Shown here piece by piece: positions 15,410-22,946 of a DNA stretch of 38,264 nt. This DNA is from a virus: positions 1 through 38,264 of the IMG/VR virus record IMGVR_UViG_3300039307_000398, one strand, 5' to 3'. Under the pieces are notes generated by a model that saw only the letters and a program-made list of their open reading frames with translations, searched no databases and had not been told where the DNA came from. The translations under genes and the position numbers were made by a program. How positions within the stretch are numbered: the first letter of the stretch is position 1; each line of letters opens with the position of its first letter.

Positions 15410-15856
15410 TTAACGTTTGATTGGGAACTGGTACGAAAACGCTAGTCCCTGGCCCTTCAAGACGGACGCTGGTGTGGCAGGCTCGCCATGATTGAACGTG
15501 TTGGCGTAAGCCCGACCGGCGAAATACGCCGTTGCAATCGCGAGCACGATGTTGATCGGTTTGGCCGTGTTCGGGAAGTAATGGCGGATCGTAAAGGCAA
15601 CGAAAATCGATCCGCCGGCAATGCCAAGTCGCTCGGCAGGCGTGATCGTGTAGTCCTTGCCTGCTACCGTGAAGTGCCAGTCGGTCTTCGCATCGGCCAC
15701 GTTACTGAGTAAGAATGCTGCCGGGGCGATGTTGTTCGGATCGCTGATGACATCCCACACTCCGCCGGTTTGCCCGGAAGGCTGAGTCTGGCTCTGCGCC
15801 ATCAACGGAAGCGTGAACAGCATGCAAACGACAAGCATCAAAACGAATCTCTTCAT
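15410..15856 (-). CDS. Exported small membrane/envelope protein
   Basis: 148 aa. The N-terminus is a clear signal peptide (MKRFVLMLVVCMLFTLPLMA, cleavage near 20). The middle has two hydrophobic stretches (LGIAGGSIFVAFTIRHYF and NIVLAIATAYFAGRAYA), so the mature protein is probably membrane-associated. No known family. Its place beside holin-like and endolysin genes suggests a lysis-related or envelope-modifying role, but that is only context. Confidence 0.6.
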   Translation of the reverse strand: MKRFVLMLVVCMLFTLPLMAQSQTQPSGQTGGVWDVISDPNNIAPAAFLLSNVADAKTDWHFTVAGKDYTITPAERLGIAGGSIFVAFTIRHYFPNTAKPINIVLAIATAYFAGRAYANTFNHGEPATPASVLKGQGLAFSYQFPIKR

Positions 15857-15870
15857 GAAAATCTCCTCGA

Positions 15871-16116
15871 TTACTTTGTTTTGAGTGGTTCAATCACGGC
15901 GCCATAGTCTCCCCGGTCGCTGCTCTTCCCTGTTACCAGGGCGATGAGGGCGCCAAGGACCGCCGAGAACGCATCTTCGAAACGAATGACAAGGTCTTGA
16001 GGCGCATTCCCGCGCACCAGCGTTACGACCACAACCCCGGTGACCAGGAAAAGGAACGCCAGAAGCAACTTGTCGAAATTCAGGTAGAGAAGGGCACGCA
16101 GGTTGTAAGGCTGCAT
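15871..16116 (-). CDS. Small two-TM protein, holin-like
   Basis: 81 aa with two transmembrane segments (LLLAFLFLVTGVVVVTLV and AFSAVLGALIALVTG) separated by a short charged loop (RGNAPQDLVIRFED) and a charged tail. Size and topology match class II holins, and the endolysin gene lies upstream in the same operon. GGAGG precedes the ATG by 5 nt. The holin call is by topology and position only. Confidence 0.55.
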   Translation of the reverse strand: MQPYNLRALLYLNFDKLLLAFLFLVTGVVVVTLVRGNAPQDLVIRFEDAFSAVLGALIALVTGKSSDRGDYGAVIEPLKTK

Positions 16117-16197
16117 TTTTCCTCCGGTTTGAGCGAGAAAAAATCGTGTAAAACGGCTTGAGAGCCTTCATCGTTAGGTGGGGAAGGGTAGGGGGTG

Positions 16198-16932
16198 TTA
16201 GAACGCCTTGGCGATCGTAGCAAGCAGCTCGGCGAGAAGCAGCAGCTTCTGGTACTTCGAGCTGGTTTTTGCGATCTTCTCGACTGATTCGGCAATCGCG
16301 GGCGCCTGGCGGGACGCTACCTCAAGGTTTCCGGCGATCGCGTCCACGTGGGCGGTCGTCGCGGCAATGCTCGCCAGGGCAGCTTTCCACTCGGGATCTA
16401 CGAGCAGCTCATGGATCTCGTCGACCGACATCGTGCTCTTGGCCGCGATCTCCTGAATCGAGCCCGTAATCGCCTGGATTGACACTCCCAGTGCCCGGGC
16501 AGTTTCCGCCAGGTTCGGCAGTAGCTGCTCATTGAGGCTTCGGTCCGTGTTCATCACCAGTCCGGTTATGGCTTGGGCACCCTTGTTGAAACTGCCCACG
16601 GCGCCGTTGAGGCTATCCAAGGTATCCCGTAGCCGCGGCATCAGGACCTTGTTGATATCTTTCGCGGTTCCGTTGAGCACGGCTGCCGTTTGCCAGCCGG
16701 CTTCGAGGGCTTTCTGGTTCTTCGGGCTCTCCAGGATCACCTTCTGCTTTTCCGCGTAATCAGCAACCAGCTTCGCAGTGCGCTCAACCTGGGTCACGGC
16801 CCCGTCGACCTTCGTGGCCGCACTGTCAGCCTTCAAGAGAAGGCAATGCGCATCCCTGGTTAAGATCAAGGCGCACACCGCCAAGGTGAGCGCCAGAATG
16901 ACAATAGCAATGCTTCTGACGGTGTTAAGCAT
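16198..16932 (-). CDS. Membrane-anchored helical protein in the lysis region
   Basis: 244 aa: one N-terminal transmembrane anchor (IAIVILALTLAVCALIL), then a long helical region with heptad-like repeats (VTQVERTAKLVADYAEKQ, AGNLEVASRQAPAIAESVEK) and a hydrophobic C-terminus (LLLLAELLATIAKAF). Resembles envelope-spanning proteins with repeated helical bundles (MCE/tail-fibre-like), but no family is clear. ATG 16932 is used; it overlaps the endolysin stop by 8 nt. It may act as a spanin-like or regulatory lysis protein; this is inference. Confidence 0.55.
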   Translation of the reverse strand: MLNTVRSIAIVILALTLAVCALILTRDAHCLLLKADSAATKVDGAVTQVERTAKLVADYAEKQKVILESPKNQKALEAGWQTAAVLNGTAKDINKVLMPRLRDTLDSLNGAVGSFNKGAQAITGLVMNTDRSLNEQLLPNLAETARALGVSIQAITGSIQEIAAKSTMSVDEIHELLVDPEWKAALASIAATTAHVDAIAGNLEVASRQAPAIAESVEKIAKTSSKYQKLLLLAELLATIAKAF

Positions 16933-17488
16933 TGGCCAGCTCCCGGTAGATGCGAGCGTACCTGAGCACTTCACGGCTGTAGTCTCTGCCGGCGGTGTAG
17001 TGGTCAATGAAGTCAGGGCCGCATGCGAGGGGATCCACTTTCATCTGCACCAGGGCCTTGAGCACGTTGCCCTCGCCACCGTTGTAAGCCGCGACGGCTG
17101 CGCGCTCCAGGTCCGGAATCTCCAGACCCTTCTTCGGCGCCAGCCTTTGCAACGTCTGGCGCTTCAATGCGAGCTGTTCTGCCGCGAACAAGGCATTCTC
17201 ACGAGGGTCTTTCCACTTCTCGCCGGCGCAGAACTCAGGGAACGATCGATCGTCAATCTGAAACAACCCGTGCCCGTGGCCTCCGTCTCCGACATCGTCA
17301 GCCGGATTGTCCGGTGTGCCGAAGATGTCCTTAAGTAACGGGGACTTTCCACCCTGGGTTTCCCGCATGAGGATGCCGGCCATGATCTCCTCACGATGCT
17401 GGTACAGCTCGGCTGCCTCAATGAGGATCGCGCGGTAGGTCGCCAGGATGTGTTTGAGTAGTGCAACTTCCGTTTCTTTGTCTATCAT
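16925..17488 (-). CDS. Endolysin, lytic transglycosylase / goose-lysozyme type
   Basis: 187 aa. Glycosidase features: MRETQGG with the catalytic Glu (E43), GHGHGLFQIDDRSF (68-82), and ERAAVAAYNGGEGNVLKAL (about 128-146), the SLT/GEWL triad of motifs. No signal peptide, so it should need a holin for access to peptidoglycan. The start at 17488 overlaps the upstream gene's stop (ATGA). It is the lysis enzyme of the phage, cutting glycan strands of the host cell wall. Confidence 0.85.
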   Translation of the reverse strand: MIDKETEVALLKHILATYRAILIEAAELYQHREEIMAGILMRETQGGKSPLLKDIFGTPDNPADDVGDGGHGHGLFQIDDRSFPEFCAGEKWKDPRENALFAAEQLALKRQTLQRLAPKKGLEIPDLERAAVAAYNGGEGNVLKALVQMKVDPLACGPDFIDHYTAGRDYSREVLRYARIYRELANA

Positions 17489-17736
17489 GCAGTCCCTCTC
17501 AATAGGGTTTTGACGTCCTGCTTCACTTCGTCCAGGGCCTTGGTGATGTTTTCGAGCTGCGGCTGAAGCACGTCCTTACGGACGAATAGCTCCGGGCACT
17601 GCTGCTGGCATCTTTCTACGTCTTCCAGCCGGCGGCTGAGTCTCCCGTAGCCCATTGCCAAGACTGTCGCGTTAAGTAGAATGGCCCCGAAAAACGTGAT
17701 CGCTGCCTCGACGTGATCGGTGATCCAACTAAACAT
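17485..17736 (-). CDS. Small one-TM protein with coiled coil (lysis cassette)
   Basis: 83 aa. One transmembrane segment (AAITFFGAILLNATVLAMGY), then a cytoplasmic or periplasmic coiled-coil tail with two close cysteines (VERCQQQCPELF) and heptads (ITKALDEVKQDVKTLL). Position directly before the endolysin and the topology fit a holin/antiholin or i-spanin-like role. No family recognised. Confidence 0.55.
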   Translation of the reverse strand: MFSWITDHVEAAITFFGAILLNATVLAMGYGRLSRRLEDVERCQQQCPELFVRKDVLQPQLENITKALDEVKQDVKTLLRGTA

Positions 17737-17853
17737 TGCCTTCCCCCTTCCCCCATGCAGACAGAAGGATCCCCCTTCAGGTCTTCATCGTTTCCTCCAG
17801 TTGTGATTGGATAAATGCGTCGGCGCGCCACGCCGGCGCTCTGTGATCAGATC

Positions 17854-18252
17854 TCAGTTCCGTTCATCGGCCAGCATGCGAAGGATGACCGGAAGGAAGA
17901 TTCCGCTCCTCTTCGACCCTGGAGCCGAATAGGGAATCGCATAGGGCGCAAAGCACTCCACGCGGCTCTCGAAGGAGCTGAATATGGCAAACACCACCTT
18001 CGCGGGCGATGCCGAGTACTGGAACTGGTGGTTCGGATTCTTGGTCTGGAGCGACAGGAGCATGTTTGTAAGGAACGCTGCTTCCGGCGGTGACCATGAA
18101 TCGGATTGAAAGACGAAACACGCCTCGGTCTTGTCCTGAAGGTTGAAGGCTGCAAAGACGACCTTCGCGGGCGACGCGATGTACTGGCTCGCGTTCATCC
18201 CGATCTGGTTCTGCTCCGCGAGCAGGGACTGGTAGTTCAGAGGCAGAGCCAT
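17854..18252 (-). CDS. Late phage protein with internal duplication
   Basis: 132 aa containing two copies of a short unit: QYIASPAKVVFAAF near residues 23-36 and QYSASPAKVVFAIF near residues 78-91, each followed by a Cys-Phe pair (ACF, ECF). Unknown family. It starts within the stop of the upstream receptor-like gene (ATGA overlap at 18252), so both are translated together. It may be a small virion or tail accessory protein. Confidence 0.55.
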   Translation of the reverse strand: MALPLNYQSLLAEQNQIGMNASQYIASPAKVVFAAFNLQDKTEACFVFQSDSWSPPEAAFLTNMLLSLQTKNPNHQFQYSASPAKVVFAIFSSFESRVECFAPYAIPYSAPGSKRSGIFLPVILRMLADERN

Positions 18253-19055
18253 CAGGATTTCCTCATAGCCAAAAGCCTGCTGATGTAGGCGTAAGGTACC
18301 GGGCCGCCGCAAGCTTTGAAGACCCCCGTGACGCCGACATCGACCGGGACCGTGATCTCATCTCCCTGACTGAGCATGGTCGAGGGGACCATCAGGCAGT
18401 TGTATTGCCGGCCCGCGAGATAGTATGCGCTGCCTCCTCCAGTCGGGATGCACCACAGTTCTGACGGCCGGTAGATTCTAGCTCCATTCGGCGTCGTGAA
18501 ACCTTGACCTGATCCCTGGTAGCTCTGCCATCCGGATCGGCGCCGGGCATAGGTAGCTGTCGCGTTGTCGAACATATACACGTTTGAAATATCGGCGTTC
18601 GATGAGCTACCGGCAAAAGCGGTGGCGTTCGCGTAAAGAAAATGCGTGTGCGCGTTCTGCGCCTCGGGACTGAGATCGAGAACTCCGGCACAAAAATAAA
18701 CTGGCGTCGTGGAGCCGAGGTCAATGTCGATGTGAATGTAGAACTGCCCGCAGAAGAGGCGCACTGCTCCCGACCAGGGATTCGGGCACGTCAGCGTGGC
18801 GGGTCCGAGCTGCACGGCCTGACTGGCTCCCTGGCACACGAGAATCGTCATCGTGTAGGCGTTCGTCCTGGTCATCGTGATGTTGAACTGCCGCCCCGAA
18901 TCTGCCGGAGAATAGTAAACACCGGACAAGAGCGTCCAAGCCGGAGACTGGCTGGTCAGGAGAGCGCCCAGGTTCGTAATGATCGTCGAGACATCGGAGA
19001 CGCCTACTGTCTCCTGGTAGTAGGGCGTAACGCTCAGAAACGCCGGTACGGACAT
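18252..19055 (-). CDS. Putative tail/receptor protein, paralogue 2
   Basis: 267 aa, rich in Thr, Ser, Tyr and Gly as in beta-structured tail proteins. It is homologous to the gene immediately upstream: shared M-x-VP-x-FL start, CAGVLDLSPEA, AGRQYNCLMVPS and EITVPVDVGVTGVFKACG. Its location after the tail-tip gene suggests a receptor-binding or distal tail protein. Not assigned to a known family. Confidence 0.6.
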   Translation of the reverse strand: MSVPAFLSVTPYYQETVGVSDVSTIITNLGALLTSQSPAWTLLSGVYYSPADSGRQFNITMTRTNAYTMTILVCQGASQAVQLGPATLTCPNPWSGAVRLFCGQFYIHIDIDLGSTTPVYFCAGVLDLSPEAQNAHTHFLYANATAFAGSSSNADISNVYMFDNATATYARRRSGWQSYQGSGQGFTTPNGARIYRPSELWCIPTGGGSAYYLAGRQYNCLMVPSTMLSQGDEITVPVDVGVTGVFKACGGPVPYAYISRLLAMRKS

Positions 19056-19065
19056 CGATTCTCCC

Positions 19066-19908
19066 TTAGGACACTCTCGCCGCGATCCTGAAAGAATTGT
19101 ATGTGCTGGTTGCGCAACCTAGGACTCGGAAAACGGCCGTCACTCCGGTGTCAATGGGCACCGTGATCTGCGCGCCGAGAGATTGGGCGGCATCCACCAT
19201 GATGCATTGGAATATCCTCCCGTACAGATAGGACGCAGGAGCCATTCCCCCTTGGATGTCGAAGGGTACGATCAGTAGCGATCCGCCCAAAGTGGACCTG
19301 CTGAGAGTGAGCCCCTGAGTCGGTCCGTAAGAGCAGTAATTGTAATAACTGGCTGCATAAGTCGTGGACCCGAGCGGAAGGGTCGTCATGTTGTCGGCGC
19401 CGTTCTGCGAGAGTGCGTTTGCGGCGCTTCGCGGACCGCTCGTCGCCCAATAGAATGCCCTCGGGACATTTATCGCCTCGGGCGTCGCATCGAGAACGCC
19501 GCAGCCGAAACACTCGGCCACTCCCGATGGCAGCGTTTCGAGGAAGAACCCGAACTTGTTAGAGTAGTATCTAGCCTCCGAGCCTCCTCCCGTGGCCACG
19601 ATATTCTGCTGCGGCTGGTTCGCGACGGGCGTGACGGACCCGCTCCATTGATCCGTCACCGCATATTTCAAAACCGTGGCACTGACCTGCGTCGCTACCA
19701 CTTTGAACGAGACGCCATCCGTGCGCGTCGGCGAAATGTAGGTGCCGACCGCAGTCGGACTGGCCCCAGTGACTGTGCAGGTCCAGCCGAGCGCGGTCAA
19801 CTGCGTATTCAGGTCGTTCAGGATCGTGATCGTGTCGGTGATTCCCACGTGCGAGAGATAGTTGAAGTCGACGTTGATCGTGCCTGCGAGAAAATTCGGG
19901 ACTGCCAT
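19066..19908 (-). CDS. Putative tail/receptor protein, paralogue 1
   Basis: 280 aa, beta-rich, with the same skeleton as its downstream neighbour: MAVPNFLAG start, FGCGVLDATPEAIN, YGRIFQCIMVDAAQSLG and ITVPIDTGVTAVFRVLGC. The central half differs strongly between the two, as in receptor-binding proteins that diversify after duplication. It lies 13 nt after the tail-tip gene. Function inferred from position. Confidence 0.6.
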   Translation of the reverse strand: MAVPNFLAGTINVDFNYLSHVGITDTITILNDLNTQLTALGWTCTVTGASPTAVGTYISPTRTDGVSFKVVATQVSATVLKYAVTDQWSGSVTPVANQPQQNIVATGGGSEARYYSNKFGFFLETLPSGVAECFGCGVLDATPEAINVPRAFYWATSGPRSAANALSQNGADNMTTLPLGSTTYAASYYNYCSYGPTQGLTLSRSTLGGSLLIVPFDIQGGMAPASYLYGRIFQCIMVDAAQSLGAQITVPIDTGVTAVFRVLGCATSTYNSFRIAARVS

Positions 19909-19920
19909 GAGTCGGTTCTC

Positions 19921-22872
19921 CTAGGTTGCTGAATAGCCGCGCACGAAAGCCACGATCCAGGTGTTCCCGCTGGGCGCATCGTACATGAGCCCGAACAGGT
20001 CCGTGGCGCCCGCGTCGGTCGAGAGCGGAGTCGTGGGAATGTCGGTCCCCATCACATAGCTTTCGTCGAGCGTCAACGTGTGGTTGCCGCCGGAGCCCTG
20101 TTTCACTACCAGAATCACCGGACGCAGATACTTCGCATTCACTAGCGGCTGGAGCGTTGCATTTCCTGTTAACTCAACGAAGAAGATATTGCCGAGATTA
20201 CAGTCTATCGTCAGTGTTGCCGCATAGGGCAGAACCACTGTACCCGGCTCCGCCGGCTGGCCAACATCGACAGGAATGGGCGAGTAGGTGGCGGCGTCGG
20301 AGAAACTGTAAGAATTCCCGAACCAGACCCGCCCCTCAAGATGCGTGAACGGGACTGTGCTGTCGTACGGAATATCGACGCTTTCAAAGGTCTGCGTCTC
20401 CGTGTCGCCTCCATCGCGCCAACATTCGCGCATGAACATCCCGCCGCCAACCTGCGCACCCTGGTAGCCCTCCGCCATCCACATCCAAGGCGGCGTGATG
20501 ATCTTGATGCGAACATCCTGATACAGTCCGTTGCCGTCAGGTGTTCCCGAAATCGGCGTCACACCGACACCCAGGAGTTTGTTGCCGCTGACCTGCGCCG
20601 CGGAGAAACCGTTCCAGATCACGTGGTCCTTGTCGAACGCACCGCAGCGCACGTCCATCAGGAGCAGACCACCATTGGCGGCCACGGCCGCACCGAAATC
20701 CGCCGCCCCGCCCGCGCCGATCGTGATCGTGTTGTTGACGGGATCATAGATATGCGCCTGCGCGCTCCCGTCATAAAGCACCGCCGCCGACCCCGCGACG
20801 CCCGAGTTGGCGTCGATATTGCGCCACAAGCCTGTGGTCGAGTCCTTGACCTGGAAGAACACGAACAGGATCTTGTTGCCGTTAGTCGACGGGCGCGAAG
20901 CCCGGACGCGGCATGTCCCCGCCGCGATTCCGGGAATGACCTGCACGGCCCAGGCTGCGGGCGGACCCGCATCGGCGAAGGTCGCGCCCTCCGTATCGAC
21001 ATGATCGATAACGGCACTCGGTGTATCGTTCCCGTCAGTCCACACGCTCCAACCCGCGGCATTGTGCAACCGAAAGGCGAAGTAGAGTCTGCCCTGTGAG
21101 CCGGCGATGATCTGGTATATGGCCCCGAATTTACTGGCGGAAAGCCCGGTGACGATCCACTGCGTCGTGCCGTTGTGTGTCAACGCGCCGCCTTCGACGG
21201 CAGTGCGCAGGTCAACTGATTGCGCCGAAAAGCCTGTGTCGAAGAGCCGCGCCCTGAACTCGGCCTGATCAACGTCACTGTTCCACTTATCCGCGATCGC
21301 CCCAATACGCAGGCGTAGCCCCGACGAGATCGCGTTCGTCCACAGATCATCGGGAACGTGCGGGGATCCCTCTCCCCCTGTCGTGGGCGGCGGGATCACC
21401 TTCGGCGTGTACGGGTAGCTGCTGCTCGGCCAGTCATGCAGTGACTTTTCCGAACACATGATCGTGACCAGATGAGTGCCGGCCACGGCGTCGATGTCAT
21501 GCTGCACGGATTCAACGAAGCAATCCTCGTCGAGGAATAGCCCGACGTTTTCATCGGCCTCGACGTGGATCAGATCGCTGACTTCAATCCTCTGCGCTTC
21601 CGTGAGCGAGTCGGCATCGCGGTGCGCCCGCAACGAAAGAGTGATTATCGAATGCGGGTCTTTATAGATCGCAAGCAGGTGGTCGCAGAAGTCCTGCGCC
21701 TCCTGGTCGTTTGTCAGGTACTTTCCGGGGAACGGGTAGGTCCGGTCGATCTTCGCGGTCGCGATCGCCTTGACCGTCGCCGCATCGCTTTCGACTACCA
21801 TCGTCCCGTGCGCACGCAACAGGGTGACATAGGCCGTTACGCCACTGCCGTTCGTGATCTCAAGGTCAAGCGTTGCGCCCGTCTTGTCCGGCTGTGCGAT
21901 GGAAATGTGTTCAGTTAATTCCGTCCCGCTCCCGTCACTGTTTGCATACGCCTGGTAGTCAATCATCCCCCATTCGTTGACGGCGATGTTCTGACCCGAA
22001 GGCGTGAACTGCGCTGTGATCTTCTTTGTCTCACCCGGCGCGAGTTGAACCGGATCTCCGCCGTTATTGCCCGCAAGGTCAACGTAGCTCCAAACGATCT
22101 GCGTCTCGGAGATGTTAAACGTGTGGATCGTTGCCTCGATGATGTTATAGACATCTCGGGCGCAGTCCTCCATTGCGATCTGCGAGTAGCGAATCGCGCC
22201 GCCGGTGAGCTTATTCGTCCAGGTCTTCGCGACGGTGTGGCCGGCGCGGTGCGCCCGGTCCTCGAAGACAATCTTCCCATCCTTCGATTCATGAACAAAG
22301 CCGGCCTCATTCTCTTCGAGGTCACGGACTGCCTGGAATGCGGTGATCTTGTCCTGGGTCCACCAGCGCGAGAGCGTGGACTGGCCCGCGTCAAGCGTCC
22401 GGTCGCCGGCGGGGAAGTTCGCCTTGTCCAGCACCTCGGCGATGGCAGCCCCTGTTTTGATGCCCTGGTGCATCGGCATCGTCACGAGACATTCAGAAAT
22501 GCGCGAAAGAACACCGGAACCTCTGAGGGTCGCCGATGCCCCGTTGATGTGATCGCCCGGATCGGGCGTGATGGACTGAAGATCGCCCTGCCAGAGCGTT
22601 TCGTACGCCCCGCCGCTCGCGCTCAACTGAATCTTCATGAGCATGCCGGGAAGGGTCTTCCCGTAGAGCGGGCTCGCCGGATTGTACTTACTGAAATAGG
22701 ACGTGCGATTGCGGACGTATAGAGTGCAAGTGCCCGCCGTGGACCGGCCCGTCAACTGGGAGCTGGTATCGCGACCGCGCCAACACGAAGCCCGGTAGAC
22801 ATACTGCGTGATGTCAACGAGGTCCCCGTCGCCGTTGATGTCGAGCAGGTACTTGTAGCTCGCAGCTCCCAT
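19921..22872 (-). CDS. Large tail-tip / tail protein
   Basis: 983 aa. The N-terminal half looks like a siphovirus central tail (baseplate hub-like) protein: YKYLLDINGDGDLVDITQYV, STAGTCTLYVRNRTSYF, LWQGDLQSITPDPGD, and a domain around 130-210 with an FQAVRDLEENEAGFVHESKDGKI segment. The C-terminal half is beta-rich (FAFRLHNAAGWSVWTDGND is FN3-like) and likely contacts the host. It is encoded between the tape measure gene and the receptor-like pair, as a tail-tip protein should be. Confidence 0.75.
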   Translation of the reverse strand: MGAASYKYLLDINGDGDLVDITQYVYRASCWRGRDTSSQLTGRSTAGTCTLYVRNRTSYFSKYNPASPLYGKTLPGMLMKIQLSASGGAYETLWQGDLQSITPDPGDHINGASATLRGSGVLSRISECLVTMPMHQGIKTGAAIAEVLDKANFPAGDRTLDAGQSTLSRWWTQDKITAFQAVRDLEENEAGFVHESKDGKIVFEDRAHRAGHTVAKTWTNKLTGGAIRYSQIAMEDCARDVYNIIEATIHTFNISETQIVWSYVDLAGNNGGDPVQLAPGETKKITAQFTPSGQNIAVNEWGMIDYQAYANSDGSGTELTEHISIAQPDKTGATLDLEITNGSGVTAYVTLLRAHGTMVVESDAATVKAIATAKIDRTYPFPGKYLTNDQEAQDFCDHLLAIYKDPHSIITLSLRAHRDADSLTEAQRIEVSDLIHVEADENVGLFLDEDCFVESVQHDIDAVAGTHLVTIMCSEKSLHDWPSSSYPYTPKVIPPPTTGGEGSPHVPDDLWTNAISSGLRLRIGAIADKWNSDVDQAEFRARLFDTGFSAQSVDLRTAVEGGALTHNGTTQWIVTGLSASKFGAIYQIIAGSQGRLYFAFRLHNAAGWSVWTDGNDTPSAVIDHVDTEGATFADAGPPAAWAVQVIPGIAAGTCRVRASRPSTNGNKILFVFFQVKDSTTGLWRNIDANSGVAGSAAVLYDGSAQAHIYDPVNNTITIGAGGAADFGAAVAANGGLLLMDVRCGAFDKDHVIWNGFSAAQVSGNKLLGVGVTPISGTPDGNGLYQDVRIKIITPPWMWMAEGYQGAQVGGGMFMRECWRDGGDTETQTFESVDIPYDSTVPFTHLEGRVWFGNSYSFSDAATYSPIPVDVGQPAEPGTVVLPYAATLTIDCNLGNIFFVELTGNATLQPLVNAKYLRPVILVVKQGSGGNHTLTLDESYVMGTDIPTTPLSTDAGATDLFGLMYDAPSGNTWIVAFVRGYSAT

Positions 22873-22892
22873 TCACCACTCCAGATAGCGAA

Positions 22893-22915
22893 AGGCCCGG
22901 ATCATCTCCGGGCCT
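22893..22915 (-). terminator. Intercistronic hairpin after the tape measure gene
   Basis: AGGCCCGGA / TCCGGGCCT perfect 9-bp stem, 5-nt loop, followed on the minus strand by TTT. It lies between the tape measure stop and the tail-tip start, so it may lower downstream expression. Confidence 0.55.
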
Positions 22916-22946
22916 CTCGTGTCACTGATTCGCCACAGGCGGCGAG

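Noticed and set aside
20341-21099. Long plus-strand ORF (252 codons)
   Set aside because: Lies wholly opposite the tail-tip gene with no protein-like features; shadow.
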